DNA of 64,000 nt, from NCBI GenBank assembly GCA_017305665.1, contig JAFKKH010000014.1, positions 62,001 to 126,000 on the forward strand, written 5' to 3'. Shown in pieces: positions 36,110-45,124 of this stretch. Each line of letters starts with the position of its first letter. Positions within the stretch are counted from its first letter, which is position 1. Under the pieces are notes generated by a model. The model searched no databases. It saw only the letters and a list, made by a program, of their open reading frames with translations, and was not told the DNA's origin. Both the position numbers and the translations under genes were made by a program. This DNA is from Hyphomicrobiales bacterium (GTDB lineage: Bacteria; Pseudomonadota; Alphaproteobacteria; Rhizobiales; Xanthobacteraceae).

Positions 36110-36505
36110 ATGGATGCTCGCGACTTCGTCAAAATCGGCATGAGTGCCGAACGTACATTGGTGGTGCCGCCCGAGCGCACCGTCGGCCATTTCGTGCCCG
36201 GCATGCCGATGGTCTATGCCACGCCGATGATGATCCTCGAAATGGAGATGGCGTCGGGCGATGCCATTTCGAAACATCTGCCGGCAGGCTGGGTGACGGT
36301 CGGCACCGAGGTCGACATTCGCCACCTCGCGGCGACGGGCGTCGGCAAGACGGTGCGGACCACCGCGCGCGTGATCGCGGTGGAGCGCCGCGTGATCCGC
36401 TTCGAAGTCGAGGCGTTCAGCGGCGATCTGCGCATCGGCGAGGGCCGCCACGCCCGCGGCTTCATCAACGTCGCCAGTTTCGAGAAGCGGCTGGGGGCGG
36501 GGTGA
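36110..36505 (+). CDS. FlK-like hotdog thioesterase
   Basis: A 131-residue single-hotdog thioesterase. Compared from memory with Streptomyces cattleya fluoroacetyl-CoA thioesterase FlK, the triad is conserved in spacing: Thr in VYATP, Glu eight residues later in LEMEMA, and His in DIRHLAATG. The segment that carries Phe33 and Phe36 in FlK, the gate tied to fluoroacetyl selectivity, is shortened to VPGMPMVYATP, so fluorine specificity is doubtful. The start ATG 36110 gives a family-length protein; the frame is open further upstream. Confidence 0.8.
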   Translation: MDARDFVKIGMSAERTLVVPPERTVGHFVPGMPMVYATPMMILEMEMASGDAISKHLPAGWVTVGTEVDIRHLAATGVGKTVRTTARVIAVERRVIRFEVEAFSGDLRIGEGRHARGFINVASFEKRLGAG

Positions 36506-36513
36506 ACCGGCCG

Positions 36514-36661
36514 TCGTCATTCCGGGACGATGCGAAGCGTCGGGCCCGGAATCCATAAGCCCTGTGTTGCGTGTGAAAGTTGGACGCGGATAACCCTTGA
36601 GCAATTGCGAATGCAGGGGCTATAGATTCCGGACAGCCGCTGACGCGGCTTCCGGAATGAC
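36514..36661. repeat. Dispersed intergenic palindromic repeat, family A (double)
   Basis: Opens with GTCATTCCGGGACGATGCG and GGCCCGGAATCCATAAGCCC and closes with GATTCCGGACAGCCGC and GGCTTCCGGAATGAC. It sits between the convergent FlK-like and DUF3617 genes. Confidence 0.8.
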
Positions 36662-36670
36662 AAAAACGCG

Positions 36671-37204
36671 TCACTTCGGCAGCATTGCCTTCATGCGCTC
36701 GAGGTCGCGCACGTTCATCTTGAAGCCGCCCGGCATCACCACGTCGCCGGGCTTCTGGCCGTCCTTGCAGGCGCCGGCCCATTTCGCCGAGATGGTCATC
36801 TTGCTGTCGCGCGCGCCCAGCTTGCCGCCTTCGCTGTGCGAGGTGACCTTTACCGTATAGGCCGAGCTGAAGTCGCCGGAGGTCTCGGTATGCGACGTCA
36901 CGGTCGCGCCGGCCACCGAGCAGACCGAATCGGACACGTAGCCGGTCGCGGTTTTCTGGATGTCGCTTTTGGAGCAGGTCTGCTTGGCAGCCGGAGCGAA
37001 CTCCGCGGTGAATTCGCGATCGACGGCTTCATTGGTGCACTGCTGGATCGTCATCTCCGGCAGCTTGGCACCCTCATGGTCCATCTTGATATCCCACAGT
37101 CCGGCCTTGCGGAGCGGCAACTGCACGGTGTCCGCCAGCGCGGGCGCGGCCGCGGCCGCGAGTAGCAGCAGAGACATCGAAAAGCAGAGAGACCGTCCCA
37201 TCAT
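36671..37204 (-). CDS. DUF3617 family exported protein
   Basis: About 177 residues. A signal peptide (SLCFSMSLLLLAAAAAPALA) is followed by a DUF3617 domain (LRKAGLWDIKMDHEGAKLP) with paired cysteines at QQC, QTC, SVC and GAC that could form disulfides in the periplasm. The function is unknown. ATG 37204 is the first ATG (37201 is an adjacent one). It follows another small exported gene by 38 bases and is probably in its operon. Confidence 0.78.
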   Translation of the reverse strand: MMGRSLCFSMSLLLLAAAAAPALADTVQLPLRKAGLWDIKMDHEGAKLPEMTIQQCTNEAVDREFTAEFAPAAKQTCSKSDIQKTATGYVSDSVCSVAGATVTSHTETSGDFSSAYTVKVTSHSEGGKLGARDSKMTISAKWAGACKDGQKPGDVVMPGGFKMNVRDLERMKAMLPK

Positions 37205-37242
37205 GCGCAAACCCCGTTAGGCCATGCCGGATGTGATCGCCA

Positions 37243-37533
37243 TCAGTAACGCGTCCGCAGCGGGCGCTCCGTGGAGCCGTGGGGCACCCAGCGGCAGGCG
37301 AACGAGATGTAACCGCCCGGATAGGCCTGCGCGGCGAGGAATTTCGCCACCTTGCCGTAGCGCGCGCAGTGGTCGGCCGCGAGCGTGCGGATATCGGCCC
37401 GATGTACCAGCGAATAGGAGATGATGCCGCCGGTATCGTTGCCCTTGAACAGAGGCACCCAGTCGGCCCGCGCCGGTCCACACACCAGCACACCCGTCAT
37501 CGCCGTCAGCAAGGCCGCTCCGATCAATCGCAT
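37243..37533 (-). CDS. Small exported hypothetical protein
   Basis: A 96-residue protein with a signal peptide (GAALLTAMTGVLVCGPARA) and a short mature domain beginning DWVPLFKGNDTGGIISYSLV. Two mature cysteines (DHCARYG and FACRWVP) could pair. I do not recognise the family. I start at ATG 37533, with GGAG six bases before it; ATGs at 37539 and 37545 are possible. Confidence 0.6.
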   Translation of the reverse strand: MRLIGAALLTAMTGVLVCGPARADWVPLFKGNDTGGIISYSLVHRADIRTLAADHCARYGKVAKFLAAQAYPGGYISFACRWVPHGSTERPLRTRY

Positions 37534-37697
37534 CGTCATCTCCATCGTTGGGACTCAATCTTAAAGCGCCGCGCCGGCTGTGAAAAGAACGGCAACCCTG
37601 TCAATCCGGAGTTGCATCCCGGGTGTTGCCGCGCTGCACTTGACCTTGCGCGGGCTTCGCGGCACCGTCGCAGGCCATGAATACGGGCGGATTTCCC

Positions 37698-38165
37698 ATG
37701 CGCAACCTCGTCATATCCTTGAAAAAAATCAGTCTTGGTGCCGTGTTCGGCATTATGGTGCTGTTCGCCGCCCAGCCGGCGGCACATGCCGCCAATGGGC
37801 TGGAGTTGAACTTCGGACTGTTCGGCCCGGGTTATGAGGGCAAGCTTCCATCCTGTGAATCGGCGCTCGGCGAGATTTCTGCGAAATTCGCCGACAAGGA
37901 GAGCACATACTGGAATTCTCCGCTGCAGATCACGGGTTACAGCCGCATTCGTGAAACCGCGTTCCGGCCCTGGCAGTCCGACAACATTCCGCGCCGCTAT
38001 TGCACCGCCGATGCCATGATCAGCGACGGCAAGATCCGCAAAGTGCATTACTCGATCATCGAGGATGGCGGACTGGCAGGATTCGGCGACGGTGTTGAGT
38101 TCTGCGTCGTTGGCCTCGATCGCAACTGGGCCTACAATCCGGCCTGCCGCGCCGCACGGCGCTGA
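37698..38165 (+). CDS. Exported hypothetical protein
   Basis: About 155 residues with a signal peptide (ISLGAVFGIMVLFAAQPAAHA). The mature domain opens NGLELNFGLFGPGYEGKLP and contains cysteines in PSCESAL, RYCTADAM, EFCVVGL and PACRAAR, an even number that could form two disulfides. Function is unknown and I recognise no family. The frame also allows an ATG at 37677. It precedes the RNase T2 gene by 99 bases, possibly co-transcribed. Confidence 0.6.
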   Translation: MRNLVISLKKISLGAVFGIMVLFAAQPAAHAANGLELNFGLFGPGYEGKLPSCESALGEISAKFADKESTYWNSPLQITGYSRIRETAFRPWQSDNIPRRYCTADAMISDGKIRKVHYSIIEDGGLAGFGDGVEFCVVGLDRNWAYNPACRAARR

Positions 38166-38264
38166 GGCTTGGCGCCGCTTTCCGGCGCACTTGATTCGAT
38201 CCGGCGATCCTGAAAGGTTCTTGAGTCGTGGCCGGGCTCCCGGCCGGACCTGGAGTTTTGTACC

Positions 38265-38963
38265 ATGACGTGCGGTTCTTGGATGCGGGTGTCCCGCACG
38301 GTCGCTGTGCTTGCGGTTTCGGCGTTGATGCTGTTTGCGGGGCGAGCCTCCGCGGAGGATCATCGCCAGAACGCGCCCGGCGCGTTCGACTTCTATGTGC
38401 TGTCGCTGTCCTGGTCGCCATCGTTCTGCGCGGCGGCCGCCGAGCGCGGCCACACCGGCCGCTCGCAACAGGCCCAGTGCGGCGGACGCCCGTTCTCCTT
38501 CGTGGTGCATGGCCTGTGGCCGCAATACGAACACGGCTTTCCGGATTATTGCCAGCGACCGTCGCCGCGGCTGGACCACCGCATCATGACCTCGATGCTG
38601 GATCTGATGCCGGCGCCGGGCCTGATCTACAACGAGTGGGACAAGCACGGCACCTGCTCGGGTCTCGGCGCCCGCGCTTATTTCGAGACTATCCGCAAGG
38701 CGCGCGCTGCGGTGAAGATTCCCGCCGAATTCCTCGATCTCACCGCGCCCAAGACAATCGCGCCCGACGCCATCGAAAACGCCTTCATCAGGGACAATCC
38801 GGGCCTTAGTCACGCCGCGATCGCGGTGATCTGCGACCGCACCCGGCTCAGCGAGGTGCGGCTGTGCATGAACAAGAATTTGCAATTCCGCGCCTGCGAG
38901 GAAATCGATCGCCGCGCGTGCCGCAGGAATCAAGTTGTGATGCCGCCGGTGCGCGGCGGCTAG
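38265..38963 (+). CDS. Ribonuclease T2 family protein, exported
   Basis: A 232-residue secreted RNase. A signal peptide spans about residues 1-30 (VLAVSALMLFAGRASA). The two active-site segments are present: FSFVVHGLWPQYE (CAS I, catalytic His) and YNEWDKHGTCSGL (CAS II, Glu, Lys, His). T2 enzymes cleave RNA to 3'-phosphates through 2',3'-cyclic intermediates. In bacteria it is periplasmic, probably for RNA scavenging. A GC hairpin (GGCCGG-GCTC-CCGGCC) lies about 20 bases before the start and might affect translation. Confidence 0.92.
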   Translation: MTCGSWMRVSRTVAVLAVSALMLFAGRASAEDHRQNAPGAFDFYVLSLSWSPSFCAAAAERGHTGRSQQAQCGGRPFSFVVHGLWPQYEHGFPDYCQRPSPRLDHRIMTSMLDLMPAPGLIYNEWDKHGTCSGLGARAYFETIRKARAAVKIPAEFLDLTAPKTIAPDAIENAFIRDNPGLSHAAIAVICDRTRLSEVRLCMNKNLQFRACEEIDRRACRRNQVVMPPVRGG

Positions 38964-38980
38964 TCGGCAACCTCCCGGCG

Positions 38981-39058
38981 TCGTCCCGGAAGCGACGAAG
39001 CAATCCAGTTCTTTACTCCCGGCATTCTGGATTGCTTCGCTTCGCTCGCGATGACGGT
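38981..39058. repeat. Dispersed intergenic repeat, family C
   Basis: GAAGCAATCCAG and its inverse CTGGATTGCTTCGCTTCGCT, then CGCGATGACGG. It lies between RNase T2 and rlmJ. A close copy is at 61.5 kb. Confidence 0.8.
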
Positions 39059-39094
39059 GGTTACTTTCGGCCTGCGATGGCGTAACCATCGCGC

Positions 39095-39937
39095 ATGAAC
39101 TATCGCCACGCCTTTCACGCCGGCAATTTCGCCGATGTCATCAAGCACATCGTGCTGGTGCGCATCCTGACCTATCTGCAGGAGAAGCCGGCGGCGTTTC
39201 GCGTCATCGACACCCATGCCGGCGCCGGTGTTTATGATCTTTCCGGCGAGGAGGCGAGCCGTGGCGGCGAATGGCTCACGGGTATTGCGCGCTTGATGCA
39301 GGCGCGGTTGTCGGATGCGGCCGGACCGCTGGTCGCGCCGTATCTCGATATCGTGAGAGCCTTCAATCCGCAGCGCGGCCTTGAGGCCTATCCGGGGTCG
39401 CCGCTGATCGCGCGCGCGTTGCTGCGGCCGCAGGATCGTCTGGTGGCGTGCGAACTCGAGCCCGTCGCGCGCAAGCACCTGATCGGTGCGTTACGCCGCG
39501 ATACCCAGGCGCGCGTGGTGGACCTCGACGGCTGGGTGGCGCTGCCCGCCTTCGTGCCGCCAAAGGAGCGGCGAGGGCTGGTGCTGATCGATCCGCCGTT
39601 TGAGCGAAAGGACGAGTTCGACCGATTGGCGAGCGGGTTCGCGGAGGCTTTCGCCAAGTGGCCGACCGGCAGCTACCTGCTGTGGTATCCGGCGAAAAGC
39701 CGGCGGGCGACCGATGACCTGGCGCGCAGGGTCGCGGTTGCAACCGGCGGTGGGACGGACAAATGCCGTCGCCTGGAATTCAGCGTGGCCCCGCAGACGG
39801 CGGACGGTCCGCTGACGTCGGCGGGACTCCTGATCGTCAATCCGCCGTGGACGCTGATGGCCGATCTCAAGACCATTCTTCCCGAACTCGAAAAGCCCCT
39901 GGGTCAAGGCGGCGCAGCCCGGTTCAGGCTGGCGTAA
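39095..39937 (+). CDS. rlmJ: 23S rRNA (adenine-2030-N6)-methyltransferase
   Basis: A 280-residue RlmJ. It begins with MNYRHAFHAGNFADVIKHIV, the highly conserved family start, has FRVIDTHAGAGVYDLS for SAM binding, and catalytic DPPF in VLIDPPFERKDEF. It methylates A2030 of 23S rRNA before ribosome assembly. It is a single gene between the repeat and the cold-shock gene. Confidence 0.94.
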   Translation: MNYRHAFHAGNFADVIKHIVLVRILTYLQEKPAAFRVIDTHAGAGVYDLSGEEASRGGEWLTGIARLMQARLSDAAGPLVAPYLDIVRAFNPQRGLEAYPGSPLIARALLRPQDRLVACELEPVARKHLIGALRRDTQARVVDLDGWVALPAFVPPKERRGLVLIDPPFERKDEFDRLASGFAEAFAKWPTGSYLLWYPAKSRRATDDLARRVAVATGGGTDKCRRLEFSVAPQTADGPLTSAGLLIVNPPWTLMADLKTILPELEKPLGQGGAARFRLA

Positions 39938-40193
39938 GCCTCGATATGTCAGTTCCATTTCGTCGTAGGCGTTTTGCCGGGAACCGTATTATGCTGCCGC
40001 TGTTGCGACTGGCTTTACGTTCCGCTTCCGCAAATGGGGGCGGCGGAGTGACAAGGCCTCTATGCGTCCCGGCCGAACAGGCCACGTAGCCGGGATAGCC
40101 GCGATGGCCGTGTCTTTCTGAAAAGCGGATGTCCGGTCGAGCCGGCGCGCGGGGGACGCGACGGCACAGTAGTGCGGGGAGAGGAGTTTCCCG

Positions 40194-40409
40194 ATGGCCA
40201 TGACTGGAACGGTCAAATTTTTCAACGGAGAGCGCGGCTACGGTTTCATCAAGCCCGATGACGGCGGCCGCGACGTCTTCGTCCATATCACGGCTGTGGA
40301 GCGGGCCGGATTGAAAGAACTGGCCGAAGGACAGCGCATCACGTTCGAAGTTGAGCCGGACAAGAAGGGCAAAGGCCCCAAGGCGGTCAATCTCGTGATC
40401 TCGTCCTGA
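40194..40409 (+). CDS. Cold-shock domain protein
   Basis: A 71-residue single cold-shock domain. RNP1 is in ERGYGFIKPDDG and RNP2 is DVFVHITAV, so it should bind single-stranded RNA or DNA. A strong ribosome site GGGGAGAGGAG precedes the ATG. The 256-base leader region (39938-40193) holds no gene; a long 5' UTR is common for csp genes but no thermosensor fold is obvious by eye. Confidence 0.94.
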   Translation: MAMTGTVKFFNGERGYGFIKPDDGGRDVFVHITAVERAGLKELAEGQRITFEVEPDKKGKGPKAVNLVISS

Positions 40410-40512
40410 GATCTCGCCGGCGCAGTCTGCAATTCTGCGCCACGTTGAGCCAAGCGTGCCTGCATTTCGCAGCACGCGGCGGCGCGTCCATTGTCAGGCA
40501 GCAGCATCACGC

Positions 40513-40540
40513 AAAAAAATCCCGGCCGCGAACGGCCGGG
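40513..40540 (-). terminator. Rho-independent terminator of the outer membrane protein gene
   Basis: On the minus strand CCCGGCCG-TTCG-CGGCCGGG (8-bp stem, stable UUCG tetraloop; 40540 to 40521) is followed by seven T within 40519-40513. It lies 47 bases after the stop of the barrel gene. Confidence 0.9.
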
Positions 40541-40586
40541 AGTTTGAAGCGTGATCGATGTTCTTGTTGTTGTGTTCGCTCGAAAA

Positions 40587-41213
40587 TCAGAAGTGATAGT
40601 TCACGCCGGCGCGCACCAGCCCGAAATGATAGCTGTTGGGAGCGCCAGTGATCGTGAAATTGCTGCTCGCCAGATCGACGTAGAGATATTCGACCTTCGC
40701 CGTCCAGTTCTGGTAGATGCCGAATTCGGCACCGGCACCCAGGGTCCAGCCAGCGCTGGCGTGAGACTCCGAGCGGCCGAATGTGTCGAGGCTGAGTTCG
40801 CCGAAGGCGAGACCGCCCGTGCCGTAGATCAGGACGTTGTTGAAGGCGTAGCCAAGGCGGCCGCGCACCGTGCCGAACCACGGGTTGGAGAATTTCCACG
40901 ACGCGAAGGTGTCGTCGGCGGCGCTCGCCTGAATGTCGCCTTCGAGGCCGAACACGAACTGGCCGTTCTGCCAGTTGTAGCCGGCTTGCGCGCCGCCGAA
41001 CACGCCATCCGGCTTGTTGGGCGCGTTGTCCACGCTGCCCCAGGCATAGCCGAGGTTGGCGCCGAGGTAGGGGCCGGCCCAGCTATAGGCATTGAGCGGC
41101 TGATTGACGGTGTAGGGCTGCCGATAGGCGAAATCGGCCGCGGCGGCGGATGTCGTCAGTGCCGTTGTTGCAAGGGCTGCCAACGCCACTGCTGCGATTG
41201 TTATCTTACTCAT
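40587..41213 (-). CDS. Omp25/RopB-like outer membrane beta-barrel protein
   Basis: A 208-residue eight-stranded barrel porin-like protein. The signal peptide is ITIAAVALAALATTALTTSA-AAA. The mature part has alternating strands with aromatic ends (WAGPYLGANLGYAWG, YGTGGLAFGELSL, WTAKVEYLYVDL), ending in NYHF, the C-terminal Phe recognised by the BAM complex. Such proteins are abundant surface antigens in Rhizobiales. ATG 41213 starts the signal peptide. A CtrA-like site lies about 120 bases upstream and a strong terminator follows. Confidence 0.9.
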   Translation of the reverse strand: MSKITIAAVALAALATTALTTSAAAADFAYRQPYTVNQPLNAYSWAGPYLGANLGYAWGSVDNAPNKPDGVFGGAQAGYNWQNGQFVFGLEGDIQASAADDTFASWKFSNPWFGTVRGRLGYAFNNVLIYGTGGLAFGELSLDTFGRSESHASAGWTLGAGAEFGIYQNWTAKVEYLYVDLASSNFTITGAPNSYHFGLVRAGVNYHF

Positions 41214-41528
41214 CTCGACACTCCACACGCCTTACTGTCGCCCCGCCGGACTGCCGCTTCTGGCTGCAAGTCGGTCGGGACGGTTACGAATTCCAAAATC
41301 ATATGCGTAGGATTTATCGAGAGTTTTAAGTTAAACGGGTCTTAAGGCGGTTGGCCTGCCGTCTGTTGTTCTTAAAAAAGTGTTACCCGCGTGGCGGCGC
41401 CAGGAATCGATTGTCGCACCTTGCCGCTCCTGCGCGGCTCTGGATGCGCGCCTTTCGCTGGCCCGGAAGCGGCAGCAACGGGGCGGAGGCTGCTGGCATC
41501 GGCCGGTTTCATCGCTTAACTGAGGGAC
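41214..41528. other. Intergenic region between omp and uvrC
   Basis: 315 bases between two divergent genes with no open frame of note. It is AT-rich around 41280-41390 and should hold the omp promoter. The only motif I can name is the TTAA-N7-TTAA site at 41331-41345. Confidence 0.6.
41331..41345. promoter_or_regulatory. CtrA-like box TTAA-N7-TTAA
   Basis: TTAA at 41331 and 41342 with exactly seven bases between, the spacing recognised by the alphaproteobacterial cell-cycle regulator CtrA. An extra TTAA lies at 41326. It is about 120 bases before the omp start and about 185 before uvrC. One short motif can occur by chance. Confidence 0.4.
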
Positions 41529-43625
41529 ATGACGACCGATTCTTCCGATCCCGCGAGAGCCACCGAACCGGGTCCATCACCGGGTTCCGGGACCGACGCG
41601 CCACCGGACAGGGAGCGGGCCGGCAGGGCCGCGCAGGACATCGATCCCGCGACGGTCGAGACCGATGAGGACGACGAGGCCCGGCTGCCCGAGATGCCGG
41701 ACGAGTCCGCCGACGCGGTCGCCGAGGGACCGCTGGCGGTCGGCCGCGCCGCCATCGAGCACGCCGTCCGCCTCGCCCCGACATCGCCCGGCGTCTATCG
41801 CATGCTGAATGCCGCGCACGACGTGCTCTACGTCGGCAAGGCCAAGAACGTGCGCAAACGGCTGTCATCTTATGCGCGGCCGACCGGGCAGGTGATGCGG
41901 ATCGCGCGGATGATCGCGGCGACCTCCACCGTCGAGATCATATCGACCGGCACCGAGACCGAGGCGCTGCTGCTCGAAGCCAACCTGATCAAGCAGTTGC
42001 GGCCGCGCTTCAACGTGCAACTGCGCGACGACAAGTCGTTTCCCTATATCCTGATCACCGGAGATCACTGGGCGCCGCAGATCCTCAAGCATCGCGGCGC
42101 GCAGTCGCGGTCGGGTCGCTATTTCGGGCCGTTCGCGTCGGCGGGCGCGGTCGGCCGCACCATCACGGCGCTGCAGCGCGCGTTCCTGGTGCGCTCGTGC
42201 ACGGATTCGTTTTTCGAGAGCCGCACGCGGCCATGCCTGCTGTATCAGATCAAGCGTTGCGCGGGGCCGTGCACCGGCGAGATCGACTTTCCCGGGTACA
42301 CGGCGCTGGTACGGGAGGCGACCGACTTCCTGTCCGGCCGCAGCCGCGCCGTGAAGGAAGAACTGGCGCGCGAGATGGAGAAGGCCTCCGACGATCTCGC
42401 GTTCGAGCGCGCGGCGCTCTATCGCGACCGGCTGGCTGCGCTGTCGGCGATCCAGTCGCAGCAGGGCATCAACCCGCGCACCGTCGAAGAGGCCGATGTG
42501 TTCGCCATCCATCAGGAGGGCGGCTATTCCTGCGTCGAGGTGTTCTTCTTCCGCACCGGACAGAACTGGGGCAACCGCGCTTATTTCCCGCGCGCGGAGA
42601 AATCCTTCACGCCGGAGGAAGTGCTCGGCTCGTTCCTCGCGCAGTTCTATGACGACAAGCCGCCGCCGAAACTGATTCTGGTCTCGCACAAGATCGAGGA
42701 AAGCGAATTGCTGGCCGACGCCCTGTCGATCAAGGCCGGCTTCAAGGTCGAGGTCTCGATGCCGCAGCGCGGCGAGAAGAAGGAGCTGATCGCGCATGCG
42801 CTGACCAACGCGCGCGAGGCACTCGGCCGCAAATTGGCCGATACGGCGACGCAGAGCCGCCTGCTGGGCGGGTTGGCGGCTGCCTTGGGTTTGCCGCAAG
42901 CACCGCGGCGCATCGAGGTCTATGACAACAGCCATATCCAGGGCACCAATGCGGTCGGAGCCATGATCGTTGCCGGTCCCGAAGGTCTTCTGAAAAACCA
43001 GTACCGCAAGTTCAACATCAAATCCGAGGGACTGACGCCCGGCGACGACTACGCGATGATGCGGGAAGTGCTGGAGCGGCGCTTCAAGCGACTGCTGGCG
43101 CAGAAGGTCGCCGATGCGGACAAGCCCGACGATACGAAGGACGCGGATGCCGTGCCGCAATGGCCAGATCTCGTGATCATCGACGGCGGCCGCGGTCAGC
43201 TCAATGCCGCGCGGGAAATCTTCGATGCGCTGGGATTGAGCCAGGGACCGACTCCAGTCGGTCTGGTGGCGGTCGCCAAGGGGCCGGACCGTGACGCCGG
43301 CCGCGAGACGCTGTTTCTACCGGATCGTCCCGCCATCAAGCTCGAGCCGCGCGATCCGATCCTGTATTTCATCCAGCGGCTGCGCGACGAGGCGCATCGC
43401 TTCGTCATCGGGTCGCACCGCACGCTGCGCAAGAAAGACATGCGCGAGGCCGGATTGCAGGAAATCCCCGGCATCGGCCCGACCCGCAAGCGGGCTCTGT
43501 TGCACCACTTCGGCACCCTGAAGGAGATCGAGCGCGCGTCGGTCGCCGACCTCGGCAAGGTTCCGGGCATCAGCGCCGAGAGCGCCCGCAAGATCTTCGA
43601 TTTTTTCCACGCCCAGCCGGGTTGA
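41529..43625 (+). CDS. uvrC: UvrABC excinuclease subunit C
   Basis: A 698-residue UvrC, which makes both incisions in nucleotide excision repair. The GIY-YIG domain starts near residue 86 (PGVYRMLNA, then [12 protein letters not shown]). The UVR motif, the RNase H-like domain with [13 protein letters not shown] and [10 protein letters not shown], and the C-terminal double HhH ([16 protein letters not shown]) follow. Residues 1-75 are an acidic, Pro/Ser-rich disordered extension missing from typical 600-residue UvrC; it is within the same frame from the ATG at 41529. Confidence 0.97.
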   Translation: MTTDSSDPARATEPGPSPGSGTDAPPDRERAGRAAQDIDPATVETDEDDEARLPEMPDESADAVAEGPLAVGRAAIEHAVRLAPTSPGVYRMLNAAHDVLYVGKAKNVRKRLSSYARPTGQVMRIARMIAATSTVEIISTGTETEALLLEANLIKQLRPRFNVQLRDDKSFPYILITGDHWAPQILKHRGAQSRSGRYFGPFASAGAVGRTITALQRAFLVRSCTDSFFESRTRPCLLYQIKRCAGPCTGEIDFPGYTALVREATDFLSGRSRAVKEELAREMEKASDDLAFERAALYRDRLAALSAIQSQQGINPRTVEEADVFAIHQEGGYSCVEVFFFRTGQNWGNRAYFPRAEKSFTPEEVLGSFLAQFYDDKPPPKLILVSHKIEESELLADALSIKAGFKVEVSMPQRGEKKELIAHALTNAREALGRKLADTATQSRLLGGLAAALGLPQAPRRIEVYDNSHIQGTNAVGAMIVAGPEGLLKNQYRKFNIKSEGLTPGDDYAMMREVLERRFKRLLAQKVADADKPDDTKDADAVPQWPDLVIIDGGRGQLNAAREIFDALGLSQGPTPVGLVAVAKGPDRDAGRETLFLPDRPAIKLEPRDPILYFIQRLRDEAHRFVIGSHRTLRKKDMREAGLQEIPGIGPTRKRALLHHFGTLKEIERASVADLGKVPGISAESARKIFDFFHAQPG

Positions 43626-43759
43626 GGGTGGATTTGTTGTAATATTCCGGGAGCCTCTTTTGTATTAAGGCTATCGGATAAGACTACGCCGCCGTCGGGG
43701 CGGCGGATTGCGCGGTGCGCCCGGTTGACGTTCGCGCCATGACGGTATTGGTAAGACGA

Positions 43760-44377
43760 ATGGACACTGTCACCGCCCGAACGACCGCGAAGCATACGCT
43801 GTCGCTTCCGAACATTCTCACCTTTGCGCGGATCGCCGCGATCCCGGTGGTGGTCGGCTGTGTCTATGCGCAGTCGATCATGGACGGGCCGCTGTGGCTG
43901 CGCTGGGTGGCGCTGGGCGTGTTCATTGCCGCCGGTATCACCGATTTCTTCGACGGCTACTACGCGCGGATCTGGGATCAGCAATCCGCCTTCGGCAAGA
44001 TGCTCGATCCGATCGCCGACAAGCTGTTGGTCGCATCATGCCTCCTGATGCTGGCGGCGGACGGCATCATCCATGGCTGGACGCTGTGGGCCGCCATCGT
44101 GATCCTGTGCCGCGAGATCCTGGTGTCCGGACTGCGCGAGCATCTGGCCGAGCTGCGCGTCAGCGTGCCCGTGACCAAACTCGCGAAGTGGAAGACCACG
44201 GTGCAACTGGTCGCGATCGGCTTCCTGCTGACGGGCGAGGCCGGCGACCTCGTGTTTCCGTTCGTGACGCAGATCGGACTGCTGCTGTTGTGGATCTCTG
44301 CGATCTTCACCATCTATACGGGGTGGGACTATTTCCGCGCCGGCATTCATCACCTCATCGAGGAGGATGAAAGATGA
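43760..44377 (+). CDS. pgsA: CDP-diacylglycerol-glycerol-3-phosphate 3-phosphatidyltransferase
   Basis: About 205 residues with several membrane helices and the CDP-alcohol phosphotransferase motif DFFDGYYARIWDQQSAFGKM-LDPIAD, fitting D-x2-DG-x2-AR-x8/9-G-x3-D-x3-D. PgsA makes phosphatidylglycerophosphate for phosphatidylglycerol and cardiolipin. I start at ATG 43760; ATG 43739 or an earlier codon is possible. Its stop overlaps the moaD start as ATGA, so it heads the operon pgsA-moaD-moaE-prmB. Confidence 0.94.
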   Translation: MDTVTARTTAKHTLSLPNILTFARIAAIPVVVGCVYAQSIMDGPLWLRWVALGVFIAAGITDFFDGYYARIWDQQSAFGKMLDPIADKLLVASCLLMLAADGIIHGWTLWAAIVILCREILVSGLREHLAELRVSVPVTKLAKWKTTVQLVAIGFLLTGEAGDLVFPFVTQIGLLLLWISAIFTIYTGWDYFRAGIHHLIEEDER

Positions 44378-44625
44378 AGGTGCTGTATTTCGCCTGGGTT
44401 CGCGAGCGCATCGGCAAGGCCGAGGAAGCGCTCGATCCGCCGCCGACCGTTGCGACCGTCGCCGAGCTGATTGCCTGGCTGTCGCAGCGTGGCGAGGAAT
44501 ATGCCCACGCGTTCGAGAAGCCGAAGGTGATCCGCGCCGCGATCGACCGGATGCACGTCAAGCAGGATACGACGATCGCCGGCGCGCGCGAGATCGCGTT
44601 CTTCCCGCCGATGACCGGCGGGTGA
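44374..44625 (+). CDS. moaD: Molybdopterin synthase sulfur-carrier subunit
   Basis: An 83-residue ubiquitin-fold protein ending in Gly-Gly (EIAFFPPMTGG), the C-terminus that becomes a thiocarboxylate. The start MKVLYFAWVRERIGKAEEAL fits MoaD. It donates sulfur to precursor Z with MoaE. It overlaps pgsA by four bases and is followed by moaE after 19 bases. Confidence 0.95.
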   Translation: MKVLYFAWVRERIGKAEEALDPPPTVATVAELIAWLSQRGEEYAHAFEKPKVIRAAIDRMHVKQDTTIAGAREIAFFPPMTGG

Positions 44626-44644
44626 TTGCGTTGGCGTTGCCGAC

Positions 44645-45124
44645 ATGACCATTCCCGTCACCATCCGCCTTCAGCAAGCCGACTTCGATATCGCCAGCGA
44701 AATCGCGGCGCTGTCGCGCGGCCGCACGGACATCGGCGCGGTGGTGAGCTTCAGCGGCATCTGCAGACGCGACCAGGCTGGTGGCGAGGGCGGCGATGCC
44801 ATCGCGGCGCTGACGCTCGAGCATTATTCCGGCATGGCGGAAGCCGAGATCGCGCGCCATGTCGAGGAGGCGGTGGCACGTTGGCCGCTGACCGGTGTCA
44901 CCGTCATCCATCGCTTCGGCCGCATCGTTCCGGGCGAGAACATCGTGCTGGTGGTGACGGCGTCGACGCATCGCGAAGCTGCATTCCAGGGTGCCGAGTT
45001 TCTGATGGATTATCTCAAGACCCGCGCGCCGTTCTGGAAGCGCGAGGAAGGGGCTTCCGGTTCGGCCTGGGTCGATGCGCATGATCGCGACGACGACGCG
45101 GCGGCACGCTGGACCAAATCCTGA
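44645..45124 (+). CDS. moaE: Molybdopterin synthase catalytic subunit
   Basis: A 159-residue MoaE. It has GAVVSFSGICRRD, the segment LTLEHYSGMAEAEI, RFGRIVPGENIVLVVTASTH, and the catalytic Lys region DYLKTRAPFWKRE. It forms the heterotetramer with MoaD that makes molybdopterin from precursor Z. Its TGA shares its last base with the ATG of prmB. Confidence 0.95.
   Translation: MTIPVTIRLQQADFDIASEIAALSRGRTDIGAVVSFSGICRRDQAGGEGGDAIAALTLEHYSGMAEAEIARHVEEAVARWPLTGVTVIHRFGRIVPGENIVLVVTASTHREAAFQGAEFLMDYLKTRAPFWKREEGASGSAWVDAHDRDDDAAARWTKS

Noticed and set aside
5974-36505. An organofluorine gene cluster
   Set aside because: The dehalogenase-type and FlK-like genes are 30 kb apart in different units with unrelated neighbours, and the thioesterase lacks the FlK gate segment, so no cluster can be claimed.
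37536-39089. 517-codon minus-strand frame across the hypothetical and RNase T2 genes
   Set aside because: It runs antisense to an unmistakable RNase T2 and crosses a family C repeat; composition is typical of GC-driven shadows.
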